Source of the DNA: Amyloporia xantha
Taxonomy: Eukaryota; Basidiomycota; Agaricomycetes; Polyporales; Adustoporiaceae
Direction: 5' to 3'
DNA: 64,000 nucleotides
Assembly: GCA_036971615.1 (NCBI GenBank)
Contig: JAYKKR010000040.1
Coordinates: 124,001-188,000, forward strand
Part shown: one piece after another, positions 47,950 to 60,162 of the stretch
Layout of the letters: every line of letters starts with the position of its first letter
Position numbering within the stretch: the stretch's first letter is position 1
Notes under the pieces: model-generated
The model's input: the letters and a program-made list of their open reading frames with translations, nothing else
The model's database searches: none
What the model was told of the DNA's origin: nothing
Made by a program: the position numbers and the translations under genes

Positions 47950-49737
47950 TCACTCGTCGGACTCCTCCAGCTCAGACTCCTCAACGATCTCCTCCTGCTT
48001 CTTCTTGCCACGCGAAGAGGCGGGCTTCGCCCTCTTTGAAGGGGGTTTGGATGCAGATGCCTTCGACGCGGGCGCACGCTAGAAGAACAAACGTCGGTCA
48101 GCACTGTGAACGCTACACATTTCCTGGGACGTAAGGACGCGCCTTTCGCTTCTTGGTAAGTTCTTCCTGCTCATCTTCATCATCCTCTTCCGCGCCGACG
48201 GCAGCAATCTCGTCTCCAAAGTCCTCTCCCGATTCTTCATCCTCGCTCACCTTTCTTTTTTTGGCTGGTGCACGCTTCTTGGCAGCAGCCTTGCCCTTCT
48301 CGGGCGCATCCTTCTTTGCCGCGGCACGTTTGGGTTTAGGCTTCTCCTCTTCATCTCCATCTTCGTCTTCATCCTTCTATATGCACAGCAAGAAATCAAA
48401 TGAACAAACATTCTCACAGGCATCCAGCATTCTAGAGCACACGGTTACCTTAGGCTTCCTCCCCCTAGGCTTCTTGGGTTTTTCCTCCTCATCGCCATCC
48501 TCCTCTACCTTCTTCTTCCTCCGCACCGGCGCCTTCTTGCCGGTGTCAACCGCCTCCCCGGCTCCTTGGTCCTCCTCAGGAATAGCATCCTCTTCCCACG
48601 CACGTCGCACCTTGTCTTGCTCTCCGGACTTCAGTTCACCGAAGCCGTCAATCTCAGAGGGATCGCTGTAGGAAGACTTCAATGAACCGAGCGTCTTCAC
48701 GTCACTACAGCCCCAATGGCGCCAATGCCTGCCGAAAGGAGAGTAAGGATTTTCGCATAGACGAGAGGAAATGAACAATACATACGTAGTTTTGTTTCCA
48801 CGGAAATCAGCTTCCTGGCCTAGTCGGAAGAAGTTTTTACCAATGTTTTCTGAACGCGAATGGAACTATCAACATTTGCCCCATGCAAGAATCTTGAACT
48901 CATCCACTCACCCGCACAGACTGAATAGTAGGCGCAACCAATCCCAGCGTGAGTATCGCTCCCCATGACTCGACCATGATGCGCACCTTTGCACTTAGCG
49001 CGTCCAGACGACGCGTACTCTACTTTGAACACTCCCTTCTTTCCATCTGCATCCTCGGCGTCCTTCTTCTTCGACACCTTTGCTGCAGCCTTCTTTTTAG
49101 GCTTTTCGTCTTGATCGTCTTCCTCATCTCCTTCGTCGGGCTTTCTCGCTGTTTCAGGGACGTCTTCATCCGCAACCTTGCCGTCCTCCCAAGCCTTACG
49201 GATCCGTTCCTGATCGTCCTCATTGAGGTCCTCAAAGCCATCGAGCTCATCTGCATCTTCGAAGGATTTTTTCATGTTCTTGATAACCGTAGGAGTGACG
49301 CAACCCCAGTGACGCCATGAGCTAGAATTTGTTTCGATTTGGACATCAGTTGATATCAAAATCAACATTCATGACGATGATTCGGAAGGAACAAGAACAT
49401 ATGTCAACAAAAAAAGCACGATGCGCCAGAGCTGTGGACATACAAATTCGTGTTTCCCTTGACATCAATCAAGGTTCCCATTCGTAGTTCACCCTTGCCA
49501 ATGGGAGTCCCTGCATAGCTGGTTTAGCTCTGGCTAAAAATAAGGCAGGCCTCTAGAGACAAACCTTTGCACGGCTTAGGTCCTATCAGCACAAAAGAAA
49601 CGCGAAAAACGCGGTCAGCAACGAGACCAGCTCAACTCCATGAACAGGCCACAAAACGGACCATTACACTTTGCCCGACTGCTGGCAGCATATTCCAGAC
49701 GGTAGCCCGACTTCTTACCACCTTCTGCGTCAGACAT
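47950..49737 (-). CDS. Tandem PARP-type zinc-finger protein without PARP catalytic domain
   Basis: Probable nuclear DNA-break-binding protein. Nine exons: 49737-49662, 49582-49565, 49510-49444, 49321-48987, 48920-48912, 48849-48786, 48728-48449, 48376-48143, 48078-47950, giving 403 residues. Finger 1: YRLEYAASSRAKCNGPKPC, then SSWRHWGC. Finger 2: FKVEYASSGRAKCKVCAE, FRLGQEADFRGN, then HWRHWGC. Each gives the C-x2/4-C ... H-x2-C zf-PARP zinc set. Between and after the fingers are acidic/Lys-rich linkers, and the tail is KR/E-rich (NLS-like). Exon 5 is 9 nt and encodes the second Cys of finger 2. The last intron (48079-48142) begins GC (AAG|GCGCGT); without it the protein would stop about 8 residues later with a different tail. 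No WGR or catalytic domain follows. Confidence 0.87.
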
Positions 49738-50526
49738 GTTGCGATAGTTCAGAGATTACGAGTAGGTAGTGGGAGATAGGGTTGAAGTTCACGGAGGGGG
49801 CACGGCGGTCCACGCGTTATATACGGTTGCGATGCTTCAAAGTCCGCTTGGAAATACGCTGCTTAGCTATGCTTGGACCACGCCTGGCCACCTCTGGCGC
49901 ACGGACCCTCTATCATGCGCTCCTACGACCACATATTTGGCTCTACTCGCGTTGTATGGACAGCTTGTGGGCTCAAGGAACATGTAACCTCGCGTGAAAT
50001 CTCTTCAAGTGTTATGTTTGAAACCGAGGGGCTCTAGGGTTAGGGTTCACGCCCACCTCAAAAGACGCAAAACTCATACCACCGCGTAGCGGCATTTTGA
50101 CTTCTGTGCATTCTTGTCATGATCCAGCCGAATAAACATGGATTGGTACGATGAATCCGCCACGCCAGTCCGGTTCGTGACGGAACGCGACGGTGGCGGG
50201 CCATCACGAACTCGCCTGGGGTCGCAAACCACTCAAGGTCGCGGTGCCAGCCATGCCACTGACGGAACAATCTGGCGGTTGTGTTCAAAATCATCCGATG
50301 CCGACAGCCTCAATTCTGGAGCCTCGGAATAGGGAAACGGATAATCGTGTACCATGGTTTGTCCGCCTCGGATGTAGGGAATTCGGGGTGAGGTCTCCCG
50401 TAGCATAAAAGGTGGGATGCTTTGCCTCGCTGGTGCATTAACTTCTATCTACAGCGACTCTGACTTACTGCCTTCACTGTCACATCCGTTACATTTTGCT
50501 TCCCTAATATCTTACAACCCTCAGCG
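49738..50526. other. Divergent intergenic region, 0.8 kb
   Basis: Between PARP-finger and RING genes. Contains the motif CTCTAGGGTTAGGGTTCACG (50031-50050), two TTAGGG units, but no array. No gene seen. Confidence 0.45.
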
Positions 50527-51632
50527 ATGCCTCGTTCTATCTTCCTCGCCGGCGGGTGCTACTGCACCCTGTGCGACCAATATTTCCTCTGCGCGGAAGC
50601 GCGTGCCGAGCATGTGCAGACAACTGATCGCCACCCACTGTGTCAGCCGTGCAATCGTCGGTTTGCGAACAAGAATTCGCTTAGAAATGTGTGTGACAGT
50701 ATACCTCAACAGTCCTGACAAGCATAGGCTTATTTTTGTCTGTGTGTTATCAGCATCTGGTTTTTTCTGATAAACATCACTGGTGTTCATCCTGCGAAAG
50801 AGACTTCAACACTGCCTCAGGGCTCCGAGTGGTTCGCTGCTAATTATCTTATTCTTGTAACCGATATTTATACAGCCTTTCCAACAGCATCTTGAATTTG
50901 CGTCCGTACACCGCGATGACTCCGACGATGATGATATTTTTGATGATGACCCCGGTTTCGACTTGTGGGAAGAGACGCCAGGTTGGGAGGATTCGATGGG
51001 GCGTAGGATATATCCTGAGGAAAATCAGCCTGCTGACGACGATTTCCCTGTGGGACATGAAGGCCATGGAAGTACCTCCATAGAGCCGCCTGAATACTGG
51101 GAAGAAGACGAGGTGTCAGATTTCGAAGACGATCGCAATTCGTATTTGGCCTTCCTCCATTCACATCCTGCCCCCATGCGCAGGGACCCCAATTACCTTG
51201 TAGGTATCTATGAGCAACGCTTTCAAATAATTGTTCACGCCTTCTATAGTCGACCGACACTGTCAGGGAATTCCTGTCGCTGTCTCAGAGGGCACTGCCG
51301 GCAACGAGCCAGAGTCTGAACCCGAGTCCGAGCCGGAGCCTGAACAACCTGCCAACGACCCGAAGCGCACTATTGAAGAGCAGAAACCCTCTGGATCTGT
51401 CTTTACTTGTCCCCTCTGCCTTGAGGCCCCTGAGGAGGTCAGTGCCACCCGATGTGGGCACATCTTCTGTACAACGTCAGTGTCTGTTTGATGCATTTTT
51501 TGCATTCTTGGATCTAACAAATGCACGTACAGTTGCATACATCACGCGCTCGCCTTTAAGATGTCTTGCCCTGTGTGTCGCAAGGCTACGGTGCCTCTAC
51601 AACTCAGAAAGATTTATCTCTCTGCCAATTAG
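50527..51632 (+). CDS. C2H2-like and RING-finger protein, putative E3 ubiquitin ligase
   Basis: Five exons: 50527-50688, 50754-50828, 50876-51199, 51267-51475, 51533-51632, giving 289 residues. The N-terminus has three C2H2-like units (CTLCDQYFLC, then CQPCNRRFANKNSLRNH and CSSCERDFNTASGLR). A strongly acidic middle (DDSDDDDIFDDDPGFD and a Glu/Pro repeat ESEPESEPEPE) precedes a C-terminal C3HC4 RING: CPLCLEAPEEVSATRCGH, IFCTTCIHHA, MSCPVCRK. This architecture is common in Agaricomycetes; substrates are unknown. E3 activity is inferred from the RING only. Confidence 0.86.
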
Positions 51633-52092
51633 GTTGGGACAGTCTGGTCTCGCCGCTTGTTCAGCAATGTACAGCATAGCCGTTGAACATTTCTCGTATA
51701 TATTATATGTAAAGTCGGAAGTAGATTTAAAACAATGAAGCTGGTTCTTCTCCATTCGCGATCGCCTGGTTCGCTGCTGTCGGTGTGAATGTCATACATG
51801 AGACCTGCTCGACAGCGCCAACGCGTCTGCGTAAACCTGCCTTGCAGCGCGTGCGTGACCGCGTCGTTGAATCACCTGACTGATTTCCCAGGGCCAATCG
51901 GCGTCGTGTCTGGACGGCAGCAAGGAAAGACTAGTAACAACGACTGTCGAGGACTCGAGTGCCACACATATCTTCCCCGTTTCGGAGCTGTCTGTATCTT
52001 ATTTCTCTTCTAAACAAATCTCTTCATCTGGTGTGCTTTGGCTTGTCCTAAATTCTGCTGTACTATTTTCATCTGTACCTTACTGCTCATAA
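51633..52092. other. Intergenic between RING gene and hir1
   Basis: 460 bp on the way from one plus-strand gene to the next. No gene or repeat seen. Confidence 0.5.
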
Positions 52093-55000
52093 ATGAGGTT
52101 CACTAAACCAGCATGGGTAATGCACAATGGTGAGACCTTCTCACGTTGATCAGCTAAGAAAAGTCTTACAACAACATATCAGATACCTCCATGAGAGGCG
52201 ATCAGGATAAACGTCTGTCCATCTTTTCTGTACACGTTCATCCAGACGGTTCTCGCATTGCCACTGGCGGTCTTGACGCAAAAGTCCGGGTGTGGAGCAC
52301 GAAACCGATTTTGAACCATGCGTCTGAGTTATCTGGACGACCTCCGAAATCTCTTTGTACTCTGATGATGCATACTGGCCCGGTATTGGTCGTACGGTGG
52401 GCACATTCGGGCAGGTGGCTGGCCAGTGGAAGTGATGACCAGATTGTAATGATCTGGGACCTCGATCCGTAAGTGGTATAGCTGTTTCTCTAGCTTGGGT
52501 TCAAGTAAGTGGTTTTGTATATACTCAAAGACTTGTCATTGAACCTGCAGCACTGCAAGGGGGAAGGTGTGGGGCTCGGACGAAGTCAATGTTGAAGGGT
52601 GGAAGCCCCTGAAACGGTTGCCTGGGCACGAGAGTGGTGAGTGTTCTATGAGCTGCCTTGCAAGCGACTATTCTCATTTCGTTTCGCCAATGTCAGACGT
52701 TACAGACATGGCGTGGTCACCAGGAGACAGATATCTTGCCACAGTCGGACTGGATTCTCAGGTGTTGATATGGTGCGGATACACTCTCGGTGAGATTTTC
52801 TCGCATATGTCCGCGAGTTATTGTATTGAACCGCTCTCGACATAGAACGCCTATTCAGAATAGATCAGCACCAAGGCTTTGTCAAAGGTGTTTGTTGGGA
52901 TCCTGTGGGCGAGTTTCTTGCAACTGGCTCGGATGACAGGTCGGTTCGGATCTGGAGGACGACGGATTGGGGTCTTGAGGCCGAAGTCAGAAAGCCTTTC
53001 GATCACTCCCCTGGAACATTCTTCAGACGACTGAGGTATTCTTACTCCCTCGCGCTGGAACGTTACACTCACTGCGTGGTTTATGAATTTCAGTTGGTCA
53101 CCAGACGGCGCACATATTACCGCCTCTAATGCTACCAATAATGAAGGATACGTTTTCATCGCCGCTGTGATAGCGAGAAACACTTGGACTTCAGAAATTA
53201 GTCTCGTTGGTCACGAAAATACCGTGGAAGTAGCAGTGAGTCCACATATCAACCAAGTGTCGAATCTATTGTCTCACAGATGATATAGGCATATAATCCT
53301 CACATCTTCCTTCGAGACACTTCTCAGCCAGTCGTCGCCTCCAATATCTGTTCTGTAGTCGCACTGGGTGCGGATGACCGAGCTGTGTCCGTTTGGCAGA
53401 CGAAGTCTGCAAGGCCGCTTATCGTCGCAAAGGAAGTTTTTGAGCGGCAAATTATGGATTTGAGTTGGTCAGTGCTATGCGAACGCTGTTCGCCTTAGAC
53501 TCATATTCGCGCAGGTCCCACGATGGGCTCACGTTATACGCAGTATCATCTGATGGCACCATGGCTGTCTTCAGCTTTGACAGAGAAGAACTGGAAGGCA
53601 TAGCTCCACAGTCTGCGCAGGAGCAATACCTCAAGAAGTTTGGTTTCGTTCCTCCACCCTTACCAGAAGGATACTCGCACCCAGTCCCTGCTCAGGCTAC
53701 CGTCTCTCGAGCACCATCCGACGCCCGAATGACACCTCCTCCATCTCCAGGACGCACGGCCCTGGAGCCTCGCCCTGCGCAGACGCAAACAGGATTTGGT
53801 GGCTCGGTCAATGGGTCTCACGGTGGTGAACATGTCAATAAGCTTGTAGCGAAGCGGAAGAACAAGAAGCGTATCCAGCCAAGCTTCATGGGATCCCTCG
53901 CAAGCTCTGTTCCTTCTGCTGCCAACGGCGATATGGCCAATGCAAGCTCGAGTGTGGCTGCCTCTGCACCTGTAAGCGCCTCAGGTGGCGTGGGCATGTC
54001 AACTGCACGTTCTTTCGGCGAGGTGCCTAGGTCGACTTCCAATGCGGGTCACCGACCACCTCCATCACATTCCGCGTCAACGCTATCCAGCGTACTGCCG
54101 CTGGGTGGCGCCTCCACTTCTTTCGGCGTCGACATCAGCGATCTCACTGATGCGATCAGAGACGAGGATATTGATATGTTCCCCATGGATATGAATACAG
54201 ACGTACGGATCAGCTCGCTGGAGACTAGTGGACCAGCTGGGAAGGGCAAGCGGAAGTCCACCGATGTTGTCGATGATCGCGTACCGACGAAACCGAGGAC
54301 ACTGGGTGGGGATCGGATCAGGGAAAATGTGCCTGTCCGGGAGATCGCCCGCAACAGTGCCAGTTTCGGTAGCGTCCCTAGCGGCTTGGGTCTATGGAAC
54401 GAACAGTCAAGCTTGATGGGCAGACTTCAAGTGCCGCCCGTCTTGACGTATGTGAAGGCGGTGATCGAGGGGTCGGAAGACGTATTTGAGGGTCGCAATT
54501 CAGAGGAGAATGGTACGCTTGATCTTTCTATGTTATGCTAGGTACTGACGACTTGACAGGTTCTACAGAGGTGCTGTTTGTTAGTGGAAAACAAACGCAG
54601 TGGCTAGATTATCTACCGTCACCGGTTCTCGCTCTTACAGCCACCAACACGTTTTGTGCCGTCGCCATGCAAGATGGTTCCCTCAACATCTACTCGCATA
54701 CGGGTCGAAGGTAAGATCGATGATCTAAGTAGGTATAAGACGCCCTAAAGATCGCTGTGATCAGGCTGTTACCCACATTATCCCTCGGCTCGCCGTGTTC
54801 ATCTCTGAGTGGCAGCAAAAACTTCCTCTTACTCTTGACACTGGCAGGCAATCTTCATGTCTGGTATGGCTTTTACTAAATTCCTTTCGCTCGCGAATTT
54901 TGATCTCTCCTGTAGGAATGTGAAGAAGCAGCTTGCTGTATTTCCACCAACCTCTATAGTACCTATCCTTGGGTCTTCCCCGAATACGACCATTGTCTCG

Positions 55001-55718
55001 GCCACCGTTCGTCCCAACGGAGCACCCGTCATTCAACTATCGACAGGAGTAGCGCACTCATGGGATCACATGCTTTCAGCCTGGATTAAGTTGAGCGAAC
55101 CATGGTGGGCGGAGGGATCCGATGCCTGGCAAGGACGCCAACGCTCTAACAACTCATCGGCCACGCGCGGAGTGATCAGCGTCCTGGAGAGCAGTATAAG
55201 CGAACGGTTCTTGAATAGCGAGGAGACAAGAGCCGATCAGCCGCGGCCGACGTGGTGGAATACGGCGCTGACGTTAGGTCACCTGGAGACCAAATTGCAT
55301 GCTTCGAAGGCACTGGACAGTTCCCAGGAGTACAAGCAATCATTACTCTTGTATGCCAAGAGAATAGCGGACGAGGGTTTCAGAGCGAAAGCGGAAGAAC
55401 TTCTCAAGGAATTGCACGGCCCCGTCTACTGGTAAGCTATATCCATGATTGCCAAACTATTTTCTCTTCTGAAGGCTGATCGACGGAATCTAGGCGTCCC
55501 AGTCGAGACGACGCATGGTCACCTACACTTCTGGGCATGTCAAAGCGGGATCTATTGAAAGATGTGCTCGTGGTGTTTGGTCAGTGTTCTCTGTTATCCG
55601 GATGTTCACGTGCATAGTATGTTGACTTGGGCATTCAACAGCTCGAAGTAAAACACTGACTAAACTGGCTCTTGACTGGCAAGACATGCTGAAGAAGGCA
55701 TCGACCGAGGAGTGGTGA
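52093..55718 (+). CDS. hir1: Hir1/HIRA histone chaperone WD40 protein
   Basis: Replication-independent H3-H4 deposition factor of the HIR complex. Thirteen exons: 52093-52129, 52183-52468, 52551-52636, 52697-52789, 52846-53035, 53094-53235, 53289-53467, 53515-54512, 54560-54710, 54765-54863, 54916-55431, 55494-55579, 55642-55718, giving 979 residues. The N-terminal WD40 propeller begins MRFTKPAWVMHND and IFSVHVHPDGSRIATGGLD, with repeats such as WLASGSDDQIVMIWDLD and FLATGSDDRSVRIWR. The middle has the HIRA B-domain-like KNKKRIQPSFMG, known in the family to bind Asf1. The C-terminal Hira domain includes WLDYLPSPVLALTAT and HLETKLHASKALDSSQEY. Length and domain order match the family. Confidence 0.95.
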
Positions 55719-56171
55719 CATTAGGGATTTTTACGTTCCGCGACTGCTGTGTATATTGCTCAAAATGTGGCCTAGCCAATTTGGCTGGGCGGTATCTTTC
55801 AGATGGAGACTACTTTTGAACGCTGTCGACCTTTGCATGGATACTTATTGGAAAAATCAAGTTGATCATCGTCAACGCATGCAGCTGGAAGATCACGTGG
55901 GTCATGGTTTGATAGACGCTTGACGCCTGCGTGGGTTTCGCATCTGAACGCATTCGAACTTGATAGGGTACCATATGCTCTCTTTCCTCTGTGATTCTTG
56001 TCGCAGGCTTCACCATATGATACAGTCTTACAGACCATGGTCGTGAGCAGCTTGGCACTAAGCGTTCGCATCGATCAGTCTTACTTCCCTCGGAGTCTTC
56101 TTGACCGCCAGTCGTGTTTATAATGGGCAGCACAAGATTGAGATGCAGGGCATTGGCAGCCGCATCTCACC
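55719..56171. other. Intergenic between hir1 and carboxypeptidase
   Basis: 453 bp. Nothing but the flanks of the two genes; a TATAAT-like stretch lies near 56118. Confidence 0.45.
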
Positions 56172-58233
56172 ATGTTCTCTACGGCTCTAATTGCGCTGCT
56201 CGCCGCGTTTCCGGTGGCTCTCGGTGGTCAAGTTCCCGCTCTGGATGGAGTCTGGGGAGCGGTATCGACCAACCACGCACAGAAGGTGAATAAGATGGCA
56301 CAGTTAGCACAGGCCTCCACCACGCCAGGCAAGCTTCGCGTGACTGAGAATAGCGGGGTCTGTGAGACCACTCCTGGTGTCTACCAGGCATCGGGGTATG
56401 GGGATATCACTTCGGACGAGAGCATCTGGTCAGCATAGGCGCAGTAATCTTCATGAGACGGCAACTGATCATCTCCGTGCTCGCATAGGTTCTGGTTCTT
56501 TGAGGCTCGTAATGATCCGGATACAGCTCCCCTCACAATCTGGCTGAATGGAGGGGTGAGTTTGACTATATGCCTTCGTTGAGTAAACTGATCCCATGTC
56601 CTGGCAGCCCGGAAGCTCTAGCATGATCGGCCTGTTTCAGGAGCATGGACCTTGCCGTCTCACCAATGACAGCAGCAGCGTGACCTATAATTCGTATTCC
56701 TGGAACAACGTTTCGAACATGTAGGTTTTATCTTCTATTTTCGTTCTATCCCCAATTGAATACGAATTGAACTAGCCTTTATATTGATCAACCTGTTGGG
56801 GTCGGATTTTCATACGGCTCTCTTGATGTTGGGACCTCGGAAGAGGCTGCTGCAGATATATGGACCGTGAGTGAAACATCCATAGGCTTGCAAGGCCGAG
56901 GCTGAATCATGAGCTGCAGTTCCTGCAAATCTTTTTCTCGGACTCTCGGTTCAGCAAGTACCAAGAGCGTGACTTCGCTCTCTGGACGGAGTCGTATGTA
57001 CTTTATCGTTCTTCGCGACACACGTTTCTAACGGATCACATTAGCTATGGCGGACATTACGGTCCAACATTTGCTGCGTGAGTAGCTGCCATACTCAAGG
57101 ATACCTTTACCAACTCTTTCGTAGCTATTTCTTGCAGCAGAATGCTGGAATTACCAATGGATCGGTCTCGGGCCTACCAATTAATCTCAAATACCTTGGC
57201 GTCGGGGACGGATTGACTGTACGTAGGCTAAATCGTTCTCGCGATAGCTTCATTCACTGACCGTATACTAGGATCCACTGTCTCAGTACCCTGGGTATCT
57301 AACTTACGCTGCCTCAAATCCGTGAGTTCCTTCGCTTTCGTAGTCATTTTCGTCTCCCAATGATGTCAACTATCACAACGTCAGATACCATCCTTTGGTT
57401 TCGTCATCGACAGTCAACTCTGCGACGAGAGACTGGGAGAAATCCGGCGGCTGTAAAGACCAGGTCAGTCGTCTTGTGTCATATTACAGAATCGCCAGTG
57501 TAACGGAACCCGCAGATCACAGCTTGCTACAACGATGGCTCTGATGATACTTGCTCATCTGCGCAAAGCTATTGCAACAATTACATTCTCAGCCCATTGG
57601 CAGGCAACTACGACGTCTACTACGTGCTCTCGGAGGACCCTGACGCGTACCCTGCCGATCCCACACCATATCTGAATAACTCGACGCTCATGGCTCAGAT
57701 CGGGGCTGAGTCCCAATGGCAGGAGACGAATGACGATGTGTATTCCAACTTCGCCGACACAGGCGATTGGATGCGCAACTCGCGGCCGAATCTGGAAACG
57801 GTGATCAATGCGGGTGTACGGACCATCGTCTACGACGGCGATGCTGTACGTGTAATTCTCGCAAGTTCGACCGTGGCTGGAACTCACCCTAACGTCTACG
57901 TAGGATTACATTTTGAACTTCGATGGCGTGGAAGCTATGGTCGGCAATCTGCAGACGAAGTTTAGTGATCAATTTGGCCAACAACAATTCTCCAACTGGA
58001 CGGTGAACGGAGAGGCCGCTGGTATCTACAAAAATGCAGGAACGTTCTCCTATGTTCGCATTTTCGGAGCGTGAGTGGTTATTCTTGCGATCGTCCTGAC
58101 GACTTTGCTCACTGATGCTTTCCTCAGAGGTCATGAAGTTGCCGCGTACGAGTATGGGAACCTTGCTCGGGGCGAGGCGGCTCTTCAGATGTTCAGCCAG
58201 ATCATGAGTAATCAGTCACTCTATTCGACGTAA
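56172..58233 (+). CDS. Secreted serine carboxypeptidase (peptidase family S10)
   Basis: Releases C-terminal amino acids, probably extracellular or vacuolar. Twelve exons: 56172-56428, 56489-56555, 56608-56720, 56776-56866, 56920-56993, 57045-57077, 57125-57218, 57272-57321, 57385-57463, 57516-57845, 57904-58070, 58128-58233, giving 486 residues. A signal peptide ([19 protein letters not shown]) opens the protein. S10 landmarks: [32 protein letters not shown], nucleophile ESYGGHYGP, acid in VYDGDADYI and catalytic His in [12 protein letters not shown]. Several N-x-S/T sites are present. The Ser block is split by an intron between TES and YGG. The triad is complete. Confidence 0.95.
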
Positions 58234-58844
58234 CAGCTGGGTAATATAGTATGGACGAGTCCTGTATCACATTTGGTATTTACAACTTACTACTTTCCGT
58301 GACATGTTCCAGTGCGGTTGAAAGTTTGACCCTTCAGCGGTCCCGTGTTCGTCTAAAGAGTGGTGTCCGCGGTAATTGCTATGTAGGTACATTTTCCTGC
58401 ATGTGTCCCAGACTCCGTGTATGTGCAACAGATCTTGGAGTGTGCCTGTATTGGGGTACGCGAATCGATTCTTAATAGTTTACAACGGACACTTTCTAAA
58501 TGACCTACTGTATATCTAAGTGAGTTTTGCTGTTCTTTTGAATTCCGGATAACGCACCCGTTGCAGTAAGCAGGCTGCACGGAAGTGTAAGTGTTGAACG
58601 TTCAACTTGAACGTCGATTGCCCCGAAGACTGGTGAATACTCAACCAAGCCTTGCAGCTGAAGCCGAAGATTCGTCAAACACGCGACGTGCGTGACCCAC
58701 TGACGCGTGACGTCATTTCGGGGTGCTACTTAGAGGCGGACCATCCTGCGGACGATGTCCACAAGTCTCAGGCCTCGACGATACCACGACGTCCCCTTCT
58801 GTTTCTGACTTGGATATATCACCTTATCTCGTCGCTGTGTCAAT
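58234..58844. other. Intergenic, 0.6 kb
   Basis: Between carboxypeptidase and DUF4336-type gene. Contains near-palindromic GACGCGTGACGTCA (58703-58716) in the latter's upstream region, a CRE-like TGACGTCA. No gene seen. Confidence 0.4.
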
Positions 58845-60162
58845 ATGAGCGCTGCAAGCATGAGCGGAAAGTGCGCTATCCGTGAGGTTAGTAGTGCGAC
58901 AGTGCCTCCGGACCCGGGGCGTTGGCTAAGTCTCGATCCTTCAGGTAGCCAAGGACGTCTGGACATTTTCATGGTCAGTCCTTATGAAGACGGGGTGTCC
59001 TCTGCAATATAATTAACCTTCACATATTCCCCAGTCCCTTCTCGCGCTTTGGTCTTATCCCCTTCGGAGGACGGTCCACTGCTGTCAAGTTGCGAAACGG
59101 AGACGTGTGGGTGCTGGCATCTACTCCTCTGACAGAGGAGACGAAAGCAAAGTTGAGCGAGATAGGCCCTGTGAAGTAAGCTCCATCGAGAGTTCTCAGT
59201 TTATCGGCCAACTTGTAGCTAACCGGAAGTTACTGAGATGGATCATTGGTGCAGATGCGGTTCACCACATGTATCTTGGTGAGAGTAGCTTGATTGACTA
59301 CACTTTTGAATTGTGTTCTAACCTATGGCCGATAAGGGGAGTTCAAGAAGCAATACCCGGATGCTAAGCTTATTGCCGTCAAAGAAGCGGTGGACAAGAA
59401 AGTTGACGAAGGTCTCAAATTCGATGGAGGTACGCGCTACTCTTCCTCTCAACTAAGCGTGTCTTCTCAGATGCTATTCAGCTTGGGGTGCCGACCCCTT
59501 GATACAAAATACGGATTTGAGGATGATGTGCGTATCTTGTATCAATTTTGCTCGGTGCTTATCTAACCTCTGGCATAAGATCAAACATTGGTAGGAGTCA
59601 GGAACTCACACTTCATGTCGTGGCTCAGAGTCTTCGTTTCGATTAGTTTCTTCTCCGGATTTCAGAACAAGGACGTCGCGTTTTTTCACCCAGCATCCAA
59701 AACTATGATGGAAGCCGACCTCCTCTTCAACCTTCCCGCAACAGAACAGGTACGTTGTACTGCAAGTTTCCCAACCTCTCATGAACTCACGCTTCTCGAC
59801 AAAGTACTCCAAGACCGGTTCATCAGGTAGGATACCGTTGGTGGGCAACCTGAACCCATATATGTGGATCCATAAGCGTTTCGTGTGGAGTCTCGGCGTA
59901 GACAAAGAGTGCGTGTCCGGAGTGGTGCATAGGTTCCATCCCGATTTGAAACTTATGTTTTGCAGAGCCATGAAGCGCGACGTCAAGACGGTTGCTGGGT
60001 GGGACTTCGAGCGTATCATCCCATGTCATGGTGTGAGTTCCGACATCGCATTGGTATTGCTGATACCGTGACTCCCATGGCTAATTACCCCAACTTTAGG
60101 ACGTTATTGAGAAGAATGGAAACGCAGCGTGGCGGGCGGCCTACAAATGGTATCTCGATTGA
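58845..60162 (+). CDS. DUF4336-type metallo-beta-lactamase-like protein, frameshifted in exon 6
   Basis: Function unknown. Eleven exons: 58845-58886, 58945-58973, 59035-59175, 59238-59278, 59337-59429, 59482-59527, 59580-59590, 59647-59749, 59805-59908, 59966-60032, 60100-60162; about 246 residues if read as a family member. Motifs: FGLIPFGGRSTAVKLRNG, ASTPLTEETKAKL, GADAVHHMYLGEFKKQYP, FSGFQNKDVAFFHPAS, MEADLLFNLPATEQYSK, VKTVAGWDFERIIPCHGD. Exon 6 must enter in phase 1 (WGADP) and leave in phase 0 (LDTKYGFEDD), which its 46 nt cannot do: one base is missing around the C4 run at 59494-59497. Everything else is open, so this is either a sequencing/assembly indel or a fresh null allele. Exon 7 is only 11 nt. 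Confidence 0.78.

Noticed and set aside
50031..50050. TTAGGG units suggesting telomere sequence
   Set aside because: Only two units occur, inside an intergenic region; no array.
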